Shown: piece by piece, positions 35,687 through 46,969 of the stretch | Numbering within the stretch: position 1 is the stretch's first letter | Layout of the letters: every line of letters starts with the position of its first letter | Source: Planctomycetia bacterium | GTDB taxonomy: Bacteria; Planctomycetota; Planctomycetia; Pirellulales; Thermoguttaceae | Length of the DNA: 50,232 nt | Direction: 5' to 3' | NCBI GenBank assembly: GCA_030527185.1 | Contig: JAUNBF010000024.1 | Coordinates: forward strand, 1 to 50,232 | The notes under the pieces: model-generated | Seen by the model: the letters and a program-made list of their open reading frames with translations, nothing else | What the model was told of the DNA's origin: nothing | Databases searched by the model: none | Program-made: the position numbers and the translations under genes

Positions 35687-37657
35687 ATGTTGACAATCAT
35701 TCTTCCCGATGGGAAAACGATGGAATTTTCTCAACCGGTGAGTCCTCTGGAAGTCGCGGGAACCATTGGTTCAGGGCTGGCAAAAGCAACGCTGGCCGCC
35801 AAGGTGAATGGGCAATTGGTAGATGCCCAGTCCCTTTTGCCGACGGAGGGGGAGGTTACGCTGGAACTGATCACGAAAAAGTCTCCCGAAGCTCTCGACA
35901 TTTTGCGTCACAGCACGGCTCACCTCATGGCACGAGCGGTCATGCGGCTCTTTCCCGGCGTGCAGTTGGCGTTTGGGCCGACGGTGGAGAACGGTTTTTA
36001 CTACGATTTTGCCATGGAACACTCCCTTTCCGAAGCGGATTTCGCGAAGATTGAAGCGGAGATGGAAAAACTGATTCGTGAGGGGGATGCTTTTGAACGT
36101 CTGGAGAAACCGCGAGCGGAAGCGATTGCGCTTTTGCGGGATTTGGGACAGACGTTGAAGGTGGAACATCTGGAAGAAGGACTTCAGGAGGAAGAGCAAG
36201 TTTCGTTCTACCGCCAAGGGGAATTTCTCGATTTGTGCCGTGGGCCGCATATTCCCAGCCCGAAATTCATCGGAGCGTTCAAGCTCATGTCGGTGGCCGG
36301 AGCGTACTGGAAAGGGGACGCGAACAACCAGCAGTTGCAGCGTCTTTACGGAACCGCCTTTTTCGACAAGAAGGATTTGAAGGAATATCTAACGCTTCTG
36401 GAAGAGGCAAAAAAACGGGATCACCGCGTTTTGGGCAAGCAGTTGGAACTTTTCACAATCGACCAGCGTGTCGGTTCCGGGCTGGTTCTCTGGCTTCCGA
36501 AAGGGGCGATTATTCGGCGTCAATTGGAGAATTTTCTCTACGACGAGCTGATGAAACGGGGTTATCAGGTGATTTACACCCCGGTGGTGGGACGGGTAGG
36601 ACTTTACATGACATCCGGCCACTATCCGTATTATGCCGACAGCCAATTCCCGCCGATTGAGGTGGACAAGGGGGATCCCTACCTCCTGCGTCCGATGAAC
36701 TGCCCGCACCACGTGACGGTGTATCAGAACCGCCCGCGAAGTTATCGGGAACTGCCGCTTCGGCTGGCGGAGTTCGGCAACGTCTACCGATTTGAGCAGT
36801 CGGGCGAATTGAGCGGTCTGACACGTGTGCGTGGCTTTACGCAGGACGACGCGCACATTTTCTGCACGGAAGAGCAGGTGGCGGAGGAGTTTCGGAAGTG
36901 CCTGGAAATGACGCAGTTTGTACTCCAGACGCTCGGCTTTGAGAATTATCGCGTTCGGCTGAGTTTCCGCGATCCCCAGAGTGACAAGTACGTCGGCGAC
37001 GCTTCGACCTGGGACAAGGCGGAAGCGGCTCTGGAATCGGTCTGTCGGGAACTGAACCTCCCCGATTTGACAATTGCCAAAGGGGAAGCGGCTTTTTACG
37101 GTCCGAAAGCGGATTTCGTCGTTTCGGACTGTATCGGACGCGAATGGCAGTTGGGCACGGTGCAGTTGGACTACAATTTGCCGAGCGAAAACCGTTTCGA
37201 CCTGTCGTACATCGGTGCCGACAACCAGCCCCACCGCCCCGTCATGATTCACCGTGCCCCGTTCGGCTCGTTCGAGCGTTTCATCGGGATTCTGATCGAG
37301 CATTTTGCCGGTGCGTTTCCGCTTTGGCTGGCGCCGGAACAGGTGCGGGTGCTGGTGGTGAGCCAGAAATACGAAGATTATGCCCGCCAGGTGGAAAACC
37401 AGTTACGTGAGGCGGGCTTGCGAGTGACGGGCGATTACCGTTCCGAAAAAATCGGTGCAAAAATCCGTGAGGCTCAGTTACAACTCATTCCCTACATGCT
37501 GATTATCGGCCAGCGTGAGGAAGAGGAGCAAAACGTCTCCGTCCGCGACCGAATCGAAGGCGACCTCGGTTCCATGACGCTGGAAAAGGCTCTGGAAAAA
37601 TTCCAGAAAGAAATTCGCGAAAAGGTAATCAAGAAACGAGCGGAAACGCAAAAGTAA
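35687..37657 (+). CDS. thrS: Threonyl-tRNA synthetase
   Basis: This 656-residue class II synthetase has the full bacterial layout. The N-terminal TGS domain (1-62) is followed by the editing domain with [23 protein letters not shown] and the zinc-type motif DLCRGPHI. In the catalytic core, [27 protein letters not shown] leads to motif 2 with RPMNCPHH (zinc Cys) and [28 protein letters not shown] residues. The motif 3 region is [23 protein letters not shown]. The anticodon-binding domain ([12 protein letters not shown] onward) ends the protein. The ribosome binding site is weak, and the leader hairpin lies 20-70 nt upstream. Confidence 0.97.
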   Translation: MLTIILPDGKTMEFSQPVSPLEVAGTIGSGLAKATLAAKVNGQLVDAQSLLPTEGEVTLELITKKSPEALDILRHSTAHLMARAVMRLFPGVQLAFGPTVENGFYYDFAMEHSLSEADFAKIEAEMEKLIREGDAFERLEKPRAEAIALLRDLGQTLKVEHLEEGLQEEEQVSFYRQGEFLDLCRGPHIPSPKFIGAFKLMSVAGAYWKGDANNQQLQRLYGTAFFDKKDLKEYLTLLEEAKKRDHRVLGKQLELFTIDQRVGSGLVLWLPKGAIIRRQLENFLYDELMKRGYQVIYTPVVGRVGLYMTSGHYPYYADSQFPPIEVDKGDPYLLRPMNCPHHVTVYQNRPRSYRELPLRLAEFGNVYRFEQSGELSGLTRVRGFTQDDAHIFCTEEQVAEEFRKCLEMTQFVLQTLGFENYRVRLSFRDPQSDKYVGDASTWDKAEAALESVCRELNLPDLTIAKGEAAFYGPKADFVVSDCIGREWQLGTVQLDYNLPSENRFDLSYIGADNQPHRPVMIHRAPFGSFERFIGILIEHFAGAFPLWLAPEQVRVLVVSQKYEDYARQVENQLREAGLRVTGDYRSEKIGAKIREAQLQLIPYMLIIGQREEEEQNVSVRDRIEGDLGSMTLEKALEKFQKEIREKVIKKRAETQK

Positions 37658-37788
37658 AAGTCTTTAGAACCGTTACGATTCGAGAGCAACTGGATGCTTT
37701 CGCACTGAAAAACATTTTCCCACTTCTCCCTCCCCCCGACTGGCGACGTACCTGGCGAGGGGCGGGAATGAAGAATCTTTCGCGCAGA

Positions 37789-38742
37789 TTATTCCTCATC
37801 ATCTTCCAATCGCGACTCACCACCGTCGCGGGTGCAAAGATTGGCATAAACGGTGTAGGAGGTTCGGTCGGAGAAAAAGGATGTGCTGCCGTCGGGACGA
37901 ACAAAATTTCCGCCGCCGGTATGGTGACTGCCAAAAGGAAGGTTGTTGAAGGGACAGCCATTCATACGAAGGATTTTCTGATTGAATCGTCCATATTCAC
38001 GCGTAATGACTTTACAGCAATACAACCCTTTGTCGCCGTTGCACCCCGCGAGCCAATTCCGCACATTCCCCGGAAGCGTCGCCCATTCTCCGCTATCGTC
38101 TTTATGGACAAATTCTCCGATCAGAAACGTGTTGCTCAAACCATCTTTAATCGACCGGATTCCCACCTTTTTGTCGTACTCAAACATCCCGTTTCGCGGC
38201 AAGTTTCCGTAACCGGAGCTGATTACCTGAGCAATGGTATATTGTTCTCCCTGTTCGTTGGTTTCGCCATTTTCCCGAATGACACCATGGACTCCTTGGT
38301 ACGTGGTAATCGCCCCTTTCATGAAGTCGTAGGTATCCGATTCATAGACTGAGTCATGCGGCCAACTGGGACAGACATACGTACTGATGACCGTGTTGAA
38401 GACCACCTTAAACGTTTCTTTGTTCTTGCTGGCAAAGTCGCTGACGGTCTGTTCGTAATCAATCTGATCGTAGAGAGAGGCCTGCTCTATGTAAGGGAGG
38501 AGTTCCGCGAAAAAGCTGGGGTAATGGCCTGCCTGAGTGACCACAGGCGGAAAACAGTCCTTGTTCGCGTTGGCATACGTCTGACATGCCAAACCGAGTT
38601 GTTTCAAATGATTGACGCACTGCATCCGCCTCGCAGATTCCCGTGCCTGCTGAACTGCCGGCAAAAGAAGCCCTACCAACATTCCGATAATCGCAATGAC
38701 CACCAGCAATTCCACCAGTGTAAATCCTTGGAAACGTTTCAT
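37789..38742 (-). CDS. DUF1559 protein with prepilin-type N-terminus
   Basis: This is a 317-residue protein of a family strongly expanded in Planctomycetes. The start at 38742 is set by GGGGAG and by the N-terminal methylation motif KRFQGFTLVELLVVIAIIG, which a type IV prepilin peptidase would cut before Phe. LLPAVQQARESARRMQCVNHLKQLGLA, the DUF1559 hallmark, follows. Later motifs are LLPYIEQ, YVCPSW, ISIKDGLSNTFLIGE-like and the C-terminal FGSHHTGGGNFVRPDGSTSFFSD, the usual H-x-G-G-x-N-x-x-x-x-DGS signature. It lies 22 nt after the first PEP-CTERM gene, so they probably share a transcript. Its molecular role is not established. Confidence 0.92.
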   Translation of the reverse strand: MKRFQGFTLVELLVVIAIIGMLVGLLLPAVQQARESARRMQCVNHLKQLGLACQTYANANKDCFPPVVTQAGHYPSFFAELLPYIEQASLYDQIDYEQTVSDFASKNKETFKVVFNTVISTYVCPSWPHDSVYESDTYDFMKGAITTYQGVHGVIRENGETNEQGEQYTIAQVISSGYGNLPRNGMFEYDKKVGIRSIKDGLSNTFLIGEFVHKDDSGEWATLPGNVRNWLAGCNGDKGLYCCKVITREYGRFNQKILRMNGCPFNNLPFGSHHTGGGNFVRPDGSTSFFSDRTSYTVYANLCTRDGGESRLEDDEE

Positions 38743-38764
38743 CTTTCTCCCCTTCTGCAAAATT

Positions 38765-40828
38765 CTACACAACTTGTTTTTTTCGCCAGTTCCAAAATCC
38801 CAGAATCCAGCCCAGCAACAACATCCCCCAGGTACTCGGTTCCGGGACATAGGCTCGATCCGCCACCGCCAAAGCATTGCCCAACTGCAAAACAACATAG
38901 TTACCAGGAAGTCCGACGATGTAATCGCTCCATAGAGCAATCACCTCGCCCAGTCCATTCAAAAATTCATCGGCCTGTAAAAATTCCACTCCCGAACCAA
39001 CTTCCACCGCGTCGAGAAAATTCAGTTCCAGAAAAGCACCCTCCGCCAACTTCAGGGAACCATCAATCGACAGGAGGTCGTTGCCCGCGTTGCTGAAATC
39101 GATCGCAATTCTTCCGCCGGTTTCCACCGTCACATTATTGGTAAGGGTTAGTTTTTCACCGATTCCCAACATGCCGTTATCCTGAATCGTGGTTCCGCCA
39201 GTGTAATTCTGATCTCCTGAAAGTGTCAGCAAACCTTCCTCAATCCGAACGTTTCCCGCCCCGGAGATCGTTCCGTTGACAATCATCGTTCCCGCCCCCT
39301 GTTTCACCAGGTCGCCATATTGGTTGTGGGCCATATCAAGCATCGAAACGGTCTCGATATGGGCGGTCAGGAAAGCATTTTCCCCCACATCAAAAATTCT
39401 CTGGGAACTATCGCCCAGACCAGCGTTGGAACCCCGCAGCGTTACTTTTTTCGCGGTAATCGTCAGGTCGGTATCTTTTTCCAGCGTGATTTTGCCTGCC
39501 AGCAAATATTCACCATAATCTGTGGAGCCTGCACCTGTCGCGGCAGTGATGACATTTCCCGTCCCACTCACCTGGAGATTGCCCAGATTCTGGTGGTTCC
39601 CCACCGCGCTGTTGTGAATCGTACCACCCTTTTTCAGCGTGATATTTTCGACAAATCCCGTATTTTTATAGGAAATCGCATTGGCCGCGGCCATTTCCAA
39701 AGTCCCCCCGTCGACGGTGACTGCCGTGGCACTGTTGAGGGCATTGGTGGAGGCAAGTTTCAGCGTGCCACCATTGGAAACATTGGTAGCTCCGGTGAAC
39801 GTGTTGGCCGCTGTGCCAGACAGAACCAGCGTTCCACCAGCAACCTGGAGCGAACTGGTTCCCGTCACTCCCCCCTTGGCATTCACCGTTCCGCCAGTTA
39901 CCGAAATAGCCAGATTTTCCACCTTCCCGTTCAGATTCGAGATTCCGGCCTGATGAATAAAGGAGCTTGTCTCAGACGTTCTACCGACCAGATTTCCATG
40001 GATGGTCAGCGTCCCGGCTCCCGTTTTGGTAATCGTAGCCTGGTGTGGGTATGCGGAACTGTCGTAAACATTGACAGTAGCAAGTCTTTCAGAACTTCCC
40101 ATCGTCAGCACGGCACCTGTACCAACATCCAATATCCCCGATAGAGAATTCCCCTGGTCATCCTTAAGAGATGCGTCTTTCCTGCGAATGGTCAATTTAT
40201 TCACATCCATCGTCAGGGAAGTGTTGTCCCGCAACGTGATTTTTCCCGCCAGCAGAAAATTTCCATATCCACTGCTTCCCTCCCCATTTCCCACAATTTG
40301 TGCCCCCGTTCCCGTCACCGTAATATTCCCCAGATTACTGTGATTATCCGTCACCGAATTGACGATTTTGGAAGCGTCGCCCATGTTAATCGTCGTGAGT
40401 ATATCATCATTTCCTACATACCCCAAAGCATTGCCGACGGCCAACTCCAGCACCGAGTCTTTCCCAATATCCACCTGGGAACTTTTCGTCAGATTGAACG
40501 TTGTCGTCGACAATTTCAGGATAGCACCTCCGGAAATTGTCGTGGCTCCGGTGTAGGTATTTGCCTTCTGCAACTCCAGCGTACCCGCCCCGCTTACCGT
40601 GAGAGAATAGCTCCCCGAAATAGCATTCGCCACAGTGACAGTTTCGTTGTTCGTAAGGGTTACGGTCGTATCTCCCGCAAGACTGCCATCGTTATTGAGT
40701 GCGGGATTCCACTCCGCCGCCACACAAAAAACGGCAGAACCGAAGAGCATCGCCACTATCAACAGACCTTCGCGAGCCACTGATGTTAAACCGGGGGGGG
40801 GGGTAAAAATAGATAAGTTTCGTCGCAT
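38765..40828 (-). CDS. Autotransporter-repeat PEP-CTERM surface protein, tract in frame (ON)
   Basis: This is a 687-residue exported protein. AAGGAG precedes the ATG. Codons 9-12 are made by a run of eleven C (ThrProProPro), before the signal peptide core LLIVAMLFGSAVFCVAA. The body consists of beta-solenoid units of the autotransporter-associated beta-strand type: TLELQKANTYTGATTISGG, TLVLSGTAANTFTGATNVSNGG and LLTLSGDQNYTGGTTIQDNG, with long related segments at ~90-290 and ~360-530. The C-terminus (661-687) is a PEP-CTERM sorting signal: VPEPSTWG, a hydrophobic stretch, then NWRKKQ. Such proteins are processed by an exosortase, which is not in this window. A change in tract length would shift the frame at residue 9. 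Confidence 0.88.
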   Translation of the reverse strand: MRRNLSIFTPPPGLTSVAREGLLIVAMLFGSAVFCVAAEWNPALNNDGSLAGDTTVTLTNNETVTVANAISGSYSLTVSGAGTLELQKANTYTGATTISGGAILKLSTTTFNLTKSSQVDIGKDSVLELAVGNALGYVGNDDILTTINMGDASKIVNSVTDNHSNLGNITVTGTGAQIVGNGEGSSGYGNFLLAGKITLRDNTSLTMDVNKLTIRRKDASLKDDQGNSLSGILDVGTGAVLTMGSSERLATVNVYDSSAYPHQATITKTGAGTLTIHGNLVGRTSETSSFIHQAGISNLNGKVENLAISVTGGTVNAKGGVTGTSSLQVAGGTLVLSGTAANTFTGATNVSNGGTLKLASTNALNSATAVTVDGGTLEMAAANAISYKNTGFVENITLKKGGTIHNSAVGNHQNLGNLQVSGTGNVITAATGAGSTDYGEYLLAGKITLEKDTDLTITAKKVTLRGSNAGLGDSSQRIFDVGENAFLTAHIETVSMLDMAHNQYGDLVKQGAGTMIVNGTISGAGNVRIEEGLLTLSGDQNYTGGTTIQDNGMLGIGEKLTLTNNVTVETGGRIAIDFSNAGNDLLSIDGSLKLAEGAFLELNFLDAVEVGSGVEFLQADEFLNGLGEVIALWSDYIVGLPGNYVVLQLGNALAVADRAYVPEPSTWGMLLLGWILGFWNWRKKQVV
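40793..40803 (-). repeat. C11 homopolymer in the 5' coding end of a PEP-CTERM gene
   Basis: Eleven G on the plus strand read as codons 9-12 on the minus strand. With 11 the gene is in frame. Gain or loss of one or two bases would end translation early, the usual design of slipped-strand phase variation. Confidence 0.85.
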
Positions 40829-40906
40829 GAAAATCTCCTTTTCTATACTCTACCGCTTGTATACGTACCATTCTTCCAAATAGTCCAAACAAACGGATTA
40901 GATTTC

Positions 40907-40935
40907 ATTTTATCATGAAAATCCAGGGAAGTCAA
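40907..40935 (-). promoter_or_regulatory. Promoter of the first PEP-CTERM gene
   Basis: On the minus strand TTGACT (40935-40930), 17 bp, then TAAAAT (40912-40907), followed by GAAA. The second PEP-CTERM gene has a closely similar -10 region. Confidence 0.65.
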
Positions 40936-41091
40936 GGAAATTAGGGGAAAAAATTTTTATTTTCTCCGAGTTTTCGGGAATTTTCCCGGAAGTGTCCGTG
41001 GGGGCGGTTGTTTTTTGCGAAAAGTGGATTAAACTGAAGATTCTTTGAAAGGATGTCCCAAATTGATTATCGAGAATAAGGAGAAAATCCC

Positions 41092-42888
41092 TTGTTGCGA
41101 ACACATACTTGCGGGGAACTGCGAAAATCGGACGCGGGTAAACGGGTGACGTTGTGCGGGTGGGTCGACCACCAGCGAGACCAGGGAGGACTGGCATTCT
41201 TGTGGCTGCGAGACCGCTACGGCATTACGCAGATTACCTTCTCCCAAGACGCGGGCAATTCCCCGGAAGAAGCGGAACTGCTGTTGCAAAAAGCACGGCA
41301 ACTGCGGCAGGAATTTGTCATTCAGGTGGAGGGGGAAGTGATGGCACGCCCCGAAGGTGGGGAAAATCGGGCGTTGGCGACGGGGGAAATTGAAATTCGG
41401 CCTCTGTCGCTGGAGATTCTCAACAAAAGCGACGTTCCCCCTGTCCAGCCGAGCATTCCCGACCTGCCGAGTGAGGATATTCGATTACAGTACCGTTTTC
41501 TCGACCTGCGGCGGCCGGACATGCAAAAGTCGCTGGCGTTGCGGCACCGGATGATCAAAATCATGCGGGACTACACCGACGAACAAGGTTTTCTGGAAGT
41601 CGAAACGCCTGTTTTGGGACGCAGTACGCCGGAAGGTGCCCGCGACTATCTCGTTCCCAGCCGTGTCCATCCGGGGAAATTCTACGCCCTGCCGCAGTCG
41701 CCGCAATTGTACAAGCAACTCCTGATGATTGCCGGTTACGACCGTTACGTTCAGGTGGCACGCTGTTTCCGCGACGAAGATTTGCGAGCCGACCGCCAGC
41801 CGGAATTCACGCAGTTGGACTTGGAAATGTCGTTCGTCTCGATGGAAGATGTCATGGCGATGATGGATGGTCTGATGGCACGTCTGGCGAAAGATTTGCT
41901 GGGAATCGAGTTGACGCTGCCGTTGCCGCGAATGAGTTATGCCGACGCGATGGAAAAGTACGGCCACGACGCTCCCGATTTGCGCTTCGGGATGGAAATT
42001 GTCGATCTGACCGACTTGGCCAAAACCTGTTCTTTCCGCGTCTTCCGCGAAACGGCCGACGCCGGGAATCGTGTGCGGGCAGTCGTGGCGAAAGGGGCTG
42101 CCGAGGGCTTTTCCCGTAAACGAATCGACGAATGGACACGCTGGGCGGTGGAAAACTTCGGCGTGAAAGGGCTGGCCTGGTTCAAAGGTGTGGAAGGGAC
42201 GCTCCAGTCGCCGATTGCCAAGAATTTCGACGAGTCGCTTTTGCAACAATTCCGCGAGCGTCTGGAAGTGGCGGATGGCGACCTCGTTTTCATCATTGCC
42301 GACACGTTTGAAACGAGTTGCCGGGCGCTGAATGGCATTCGCCGACGGTTGGGGAAGGAGCTGGAACTGTACGATCCGAAAGCGATGCACTTTTCGTGGA
42401 TTGTCGATTTTCCGATGCTGGAATTTGACGATGAGGAACAGCGTTGGGTGGCCGTCCACCATCCTTTTACCGCTCCGCTTCCGCAGGATGTGCCGTTGCT
42501 TGAGACCGATCCGCGAGCCTGCCGTGCTGCTGCGTACGATATTGTCATCAACGGTCTGGAAGCGGGTGGCGGCTCCATCCGTATTCACGATAACGCCTTG
42601 CAGCAGAAGATTTTCCAACTTCTGGGAATCGATGACGCGACCGCCCAAGACCGATTTGGCTTTTTGCTGGATGCCTTGCGATTCGGTGCCCCGCCGCATG
42701 GTGGCATTGCTCTGGGAATCGACCGTCTGGCGATGATTTTTGCCAATCTCGACAGTATCCGCGACGTGATTGCCTTCCCGAAAACCGCCCGCGCGACCGA
42801 CTTGATGACCGGCGCTCCCGGAGAGGTGGACGAGAAACAGTTGCGGGAATTGGAACTGAAAATCCAATCGTCCTCAAGCACCTCATGA
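41092..42888 (+). CDS. aspS: Aspartyl-tRNA synthetase
   Basis: This 598-residue class IIb synthetase has the bacterial layout. The N-terminal OB-fold anticodon-binding domain (RVTLCGWVDHQRDQGGLAFLWLRDRYG) leads to motif 1 around FLEVETPVLGRSTPEGARDYLVPSR. Motif 2 is QVARCFRDEDLRADRQPEFTQLDLEMSFV. A GAD insertion lies at ~290-420, and motif 3 is PPHGGIALGIDRLAMIF. It starts with TTG at 41092, supported by AAGGAG 8 nt upstream; a second TTG follows directly. Whether it is discriminating or also charges tRNA-Asn cannot be told by eye. Confidence 0.96.
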   Translation: MLRTHTCGELRKSDAGKRVTLCGWVDHQRDQGGLAFLWLRDRYGITQITFSQDAGNSPEEAELLLQKARQLRQEFVIQVEGEVMARPEGGENRALATGEIEIRPLSLEILNKSDVPPVQPSIPDLPSEDIRLQYRFLDLRRPDMQKSLALRHRMIKIMRDYTDEQGFLEVETPVLGRSTPEGARDYLVPSRVHPGKFYALPQSPQLYKQLLMIAGYDRYVQVARCFRDEDLRADRQPEFTQLDLEMSFVSMEDVMAMMDGLMARLAKDLLGIELTLPLPRMSYADAMEKYGHDAPDLRFGMEIVDLTDLAKTCSFRVFRETADAGNRVRAVVAKGAAEGFSRKRIDEWTRWAVENFGVKGLAWFKGVEGTLQSPIAKNFDESLLQQFRERLEVADGDLVFIIADTFETSCRALNGIRRRLGKELELYDPKAMHFSWIVDFPMLEFDDEEQRWVAVHHPFTAPLPQDVPLLETDPRACRAAAYDIVINGLEAGGGSIRIHDNALQQKIFQLLGIDDATAQDRFGFLLDALRFGAPPHGGIALGIDRLAMIFANLDSIRDVIAFPKTARATDLMTGAPGEVDEKQLRELELKIQSSSSTS

Positions 42889-42900
42889 CGAACTTCACAG

Positions 42901-42946
42901 AAAAAGCCAGACCCGGACGCATTTGCGGAAGTCGTCCAGGCCTGGC
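42901..42946 (-). terminator. Intrinsic terminator of the second PEP-CTERM gene
   Basis: On the minus strand GCCAGGCC, GGACG and their partners CGTCC, GGGTCTGGC form a long, slightly interrupted hairpin (42946-42906), followed by five T. It lies 9 nt past the stop codon and overlaps the converging end of aspS. Confidence 0.7.
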
Positions 42947-42954
42947 CTCATTTG

Positions 42955-45160
42955 TCAAACGTTACTACGATTCTTTTGCCGACGATACCAATTCATCAGA
43001 CCGAGCCATCCCAAACCCAGACCCATCATCAGGTAGGTTGATGGTTCCGGCACAAATTCATTCATCCGGTTGACTTTCACATCCCGAAGGACAGCATGGT
43101 ATTCCAGGTTGCGGAAATCCCATGCCAGCCAGTCTTCCGCGGAAAGTCCCAACGGTTGGTTCAACCGAACATTGACGTGGCCTGATCCCACGATCGTTTC
43201 CAAATCGGTTTCCTCCTCCAGCCACTGCGCAAAACCTTGAATATCCGTCGTTTCCACGAGCAGACTGAAATCGCCCACGACAACTTCCCCCCCGTCGGTT
43301 TCGGAAGAGACGATATTCTGAACGGCTCCCAGGGAATTTCCATATCCTGCCAAATCCCCACTCTTTATCGCCACCGTCGTCTTGTTTTCACCAGTCGCCA
43401 CCGTCAACAAACCTGTCGCGTCGGTTACGGAAGAGAGTGCCACGCCATCGATTATCGTGGTGGAATCATTGGCCGAAAGGAGGGTGAATCCAGCAATCCC
43501 TACCGTTACGCTCGAAGAAAAGGCATTTTCTGTCGGAATACTCAGGGTTCCAAAACCTTCCGGTGTCGCGCGGAAATTCAGCGTTCCTCCACTGAGGGTG
43601 GCAGATGTCGCATTCAGTTTGGCCGCTCCCTGCAACGTGAGTGAACCCCCCGTCATGCTCAGGGTATCGACCGGATACGTCCCACTTCGCAGAAGGGTGG
43701 AATCCCCATCCGCAACGGTCAACGAGGAAACTTTGAGTTGGGAAGCTCCTCGACCACTTATTCGCGACGATCCCTCTACCTTCAGAGCCACCTCTTCCGC
43801 TACCGTTCCGTTCATGATGAACGTCGAATTCCTCACCGCCAATTCTTTCGATGTGACATCCAGGCGGGAACCTTCCTGAAACGTTACGGTCGCGTTATCG
43901 ATCGTGAAAATACCCACATCGGTGACGGAACCACGCTCAAACGTTACCTTCGCATCCTGAATGGCGACCGCATTTCCTGCCCCACCACCCCGAATCCCGC
44001 CGTCAAACGAGTAGGTTCCTGAATCCTGAATGGCCATGGTGGCGTAGGTATACGTTCCTTGATATTCCCTGGCCTCCAGATAAATATCGTTTGCACCTGA
44101 GCTGTCCCGGTTTCCGCTGAAAGTGATGACCGTCTCGTCTCCTTCCAGAGTGAGTGGCCCACGGACATAAATGGCTCCTCCCACTTCCGAAGTATTGTCC
44201 TGGAAAAGGTGGTTCCCGGAGAGAATAATTTCGCAGCCATTGTGATAGTCGGTGACAATCGCGCCGCCGTAAATAGCGGAATTGCCTTCAAACGTACTTT
44301 TGCCTGTCAAATGAATTTTTCCGTAACGAACCGAAATCGCACCGCCAATCGCCGCCTTGTTTCCGATGAAATGATTCTCACCCGCGAGAGTAAGGATTCC
44401 GTTATTGATTCGGATAGCCCCACCCTGACGACTGCCACTGGCTGTGTTGCCACGGAAGATATTGGTTCCCGAAATGGTTGTGTTGCCTGCGGCATAAATC
44501 GCTCCACCATCGGCTCCGTCTGTATCGGTTCCGGCTGTATTGTTGACAAAAGTATTTGTTCCGGTAATCGTAAGCGTTCCTTCCGAAGCGACCGCACCGC
44601 CATTTTGATGGGCGTGATTGTTTTCAAATTGATACGAGCCATCAATCGTCACGTTCTTTGCTCCATAAAGAGCCCCTCCTTTGCCGCCTCCAGGAGTAGT
44701 AGAGTTGCTGGAAAACGTGCCAGAACCCGTTACTTTCAGTGCGTCGGCGTAAATTGCTCCTCCACCACCAGGATTCCAGCCCGCAAAAGAAGCTCCTGAA
44801 AAGGTGACGTTGCTGGCATCCACTTCCAATTCACCGGAAGAATAAAAAAATCGATTCGTTCCACCTGTGATGGTACGCTGGGTGGTGTCGTTGGACTGAA
44901 TTTTCAAAGTGGTGCCGGAATCGAAGGACAGGACTTCCGATTCGGTGATGTTGCCAGAGAGAATGGCAGTATTACCGGGGAGATACTCTTTTACCGCAAA
45001 AAGATTCTTGCCAATATGTTCACCTTGGGAATCCGTAACAGAGACTTGGGCGGAGAGTACCAGCGCGAAAAAGAAAAATGGGAGGCCAAAAACAAAACGG
45101 AGGACAACTCTTAAATTACCCCCCCCCGCATTTTAACATGGAATTGTGTTGAAAAAACAT
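42955..45160 (-). CDS. Beta-helix PEP-CTERM surface protein, shifted out of frame by G9 (OFF)
   Basis: The true start is almost certainly the ATG at 45160, preceded by AAGGAGG. Translation then meets a G9 tract (45119-45127) and stops at once after residue 14. If the tract had 8 or 11 G, the frame would continue without a stop into a signal peptide (NLRVVLRFVFGLPFFFFALV, ending LSA) and then into the long frame that is open from 44907 to 42955, giving 734 or 735 residues. The body is a parallel beta-helix of the polymorphic-outer-membrane-protein/pectin-lyase kind (GGAIYAAGNTTISGTNIF, GGAISVRYGKIHLTG). The C-terminus is a PEP-CTERM signal: VPEPSTYLMMG, a hydrophobic stretch, NWYRRQK. A terminator follows. 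Confidence 0.8.
45119..45127 (-). repeat. G9 homopolymer, frame switch of the second PEP-CTERM gene
   Basis: Nine G in the coding strand follow codon 11 (counting from the ATG at 45160). As written they lead straight to TAA. Eight or eleven G would restore the frame; ten would also stop a few codons on. Confidence 0.85.
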
Positions 45161-45165
45161 AGAAT

Positions 45166-45172
45166 CCTCCTT
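45166..45172 (-). promoter_or_regulatory. Ribosome binding site of the out-of-frame PEP-CTERM gene
   Basis: AAGGAGG on the minus strand stands 5 nt before the ATG at 45160. A near-perfect site in front of a 14-codon frame supports the view that the true gene begins here. Confidence 0.75.
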
Positions 45173-45221
45173 CAGTCAAAGAATAATAAAAACAAAAAAC
45201 CACGGTGTAGGTTCTATTTTC

Positions 45222-45249
45222 ATTTTATCACTCCCTCAATTTTTGTCAA
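45222..45249 (-). promoter_or_regulatory. Promoter of the second PEP-CTERM gene
   Basis: On the minus strand TTGACA (45249-45244), 16 bp, then TAAAAT (45227-45222). TGATAAAATGAAA around the -10 box is identical to the promoter region of the first PEP-CTERM gene. Confidence 0.65.
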
Positions 45250-45414
45250 GCGTTGGGGGAAATTTTTTGTTTTTTGATTAAAGCAATATTTTCCTTCCGG
45301 GATTTCTTCAACATAAAATTGCCGAACATTGGCAAGATTTTGCCGTTACCCCTTGTAATTTTTGGAATTTCAGGTAAAATAACGTCTAGTTTGTGGCAAA
45401 TTATGCCTGATTAA

Positions 45415-46851
<1,437 letters not shown>

Positions 46852-46969
46852 AATGGTATTCACATTTACATAGTGGTGGGTAGAGCCGTTGCGATGGAGA
46901 GTTTCCCTTCGCGGCGGCTTGGTATTGTCCCCTGTAAAAGTCTTCCATTCTTTTTCGGCAGGTCCTTTC

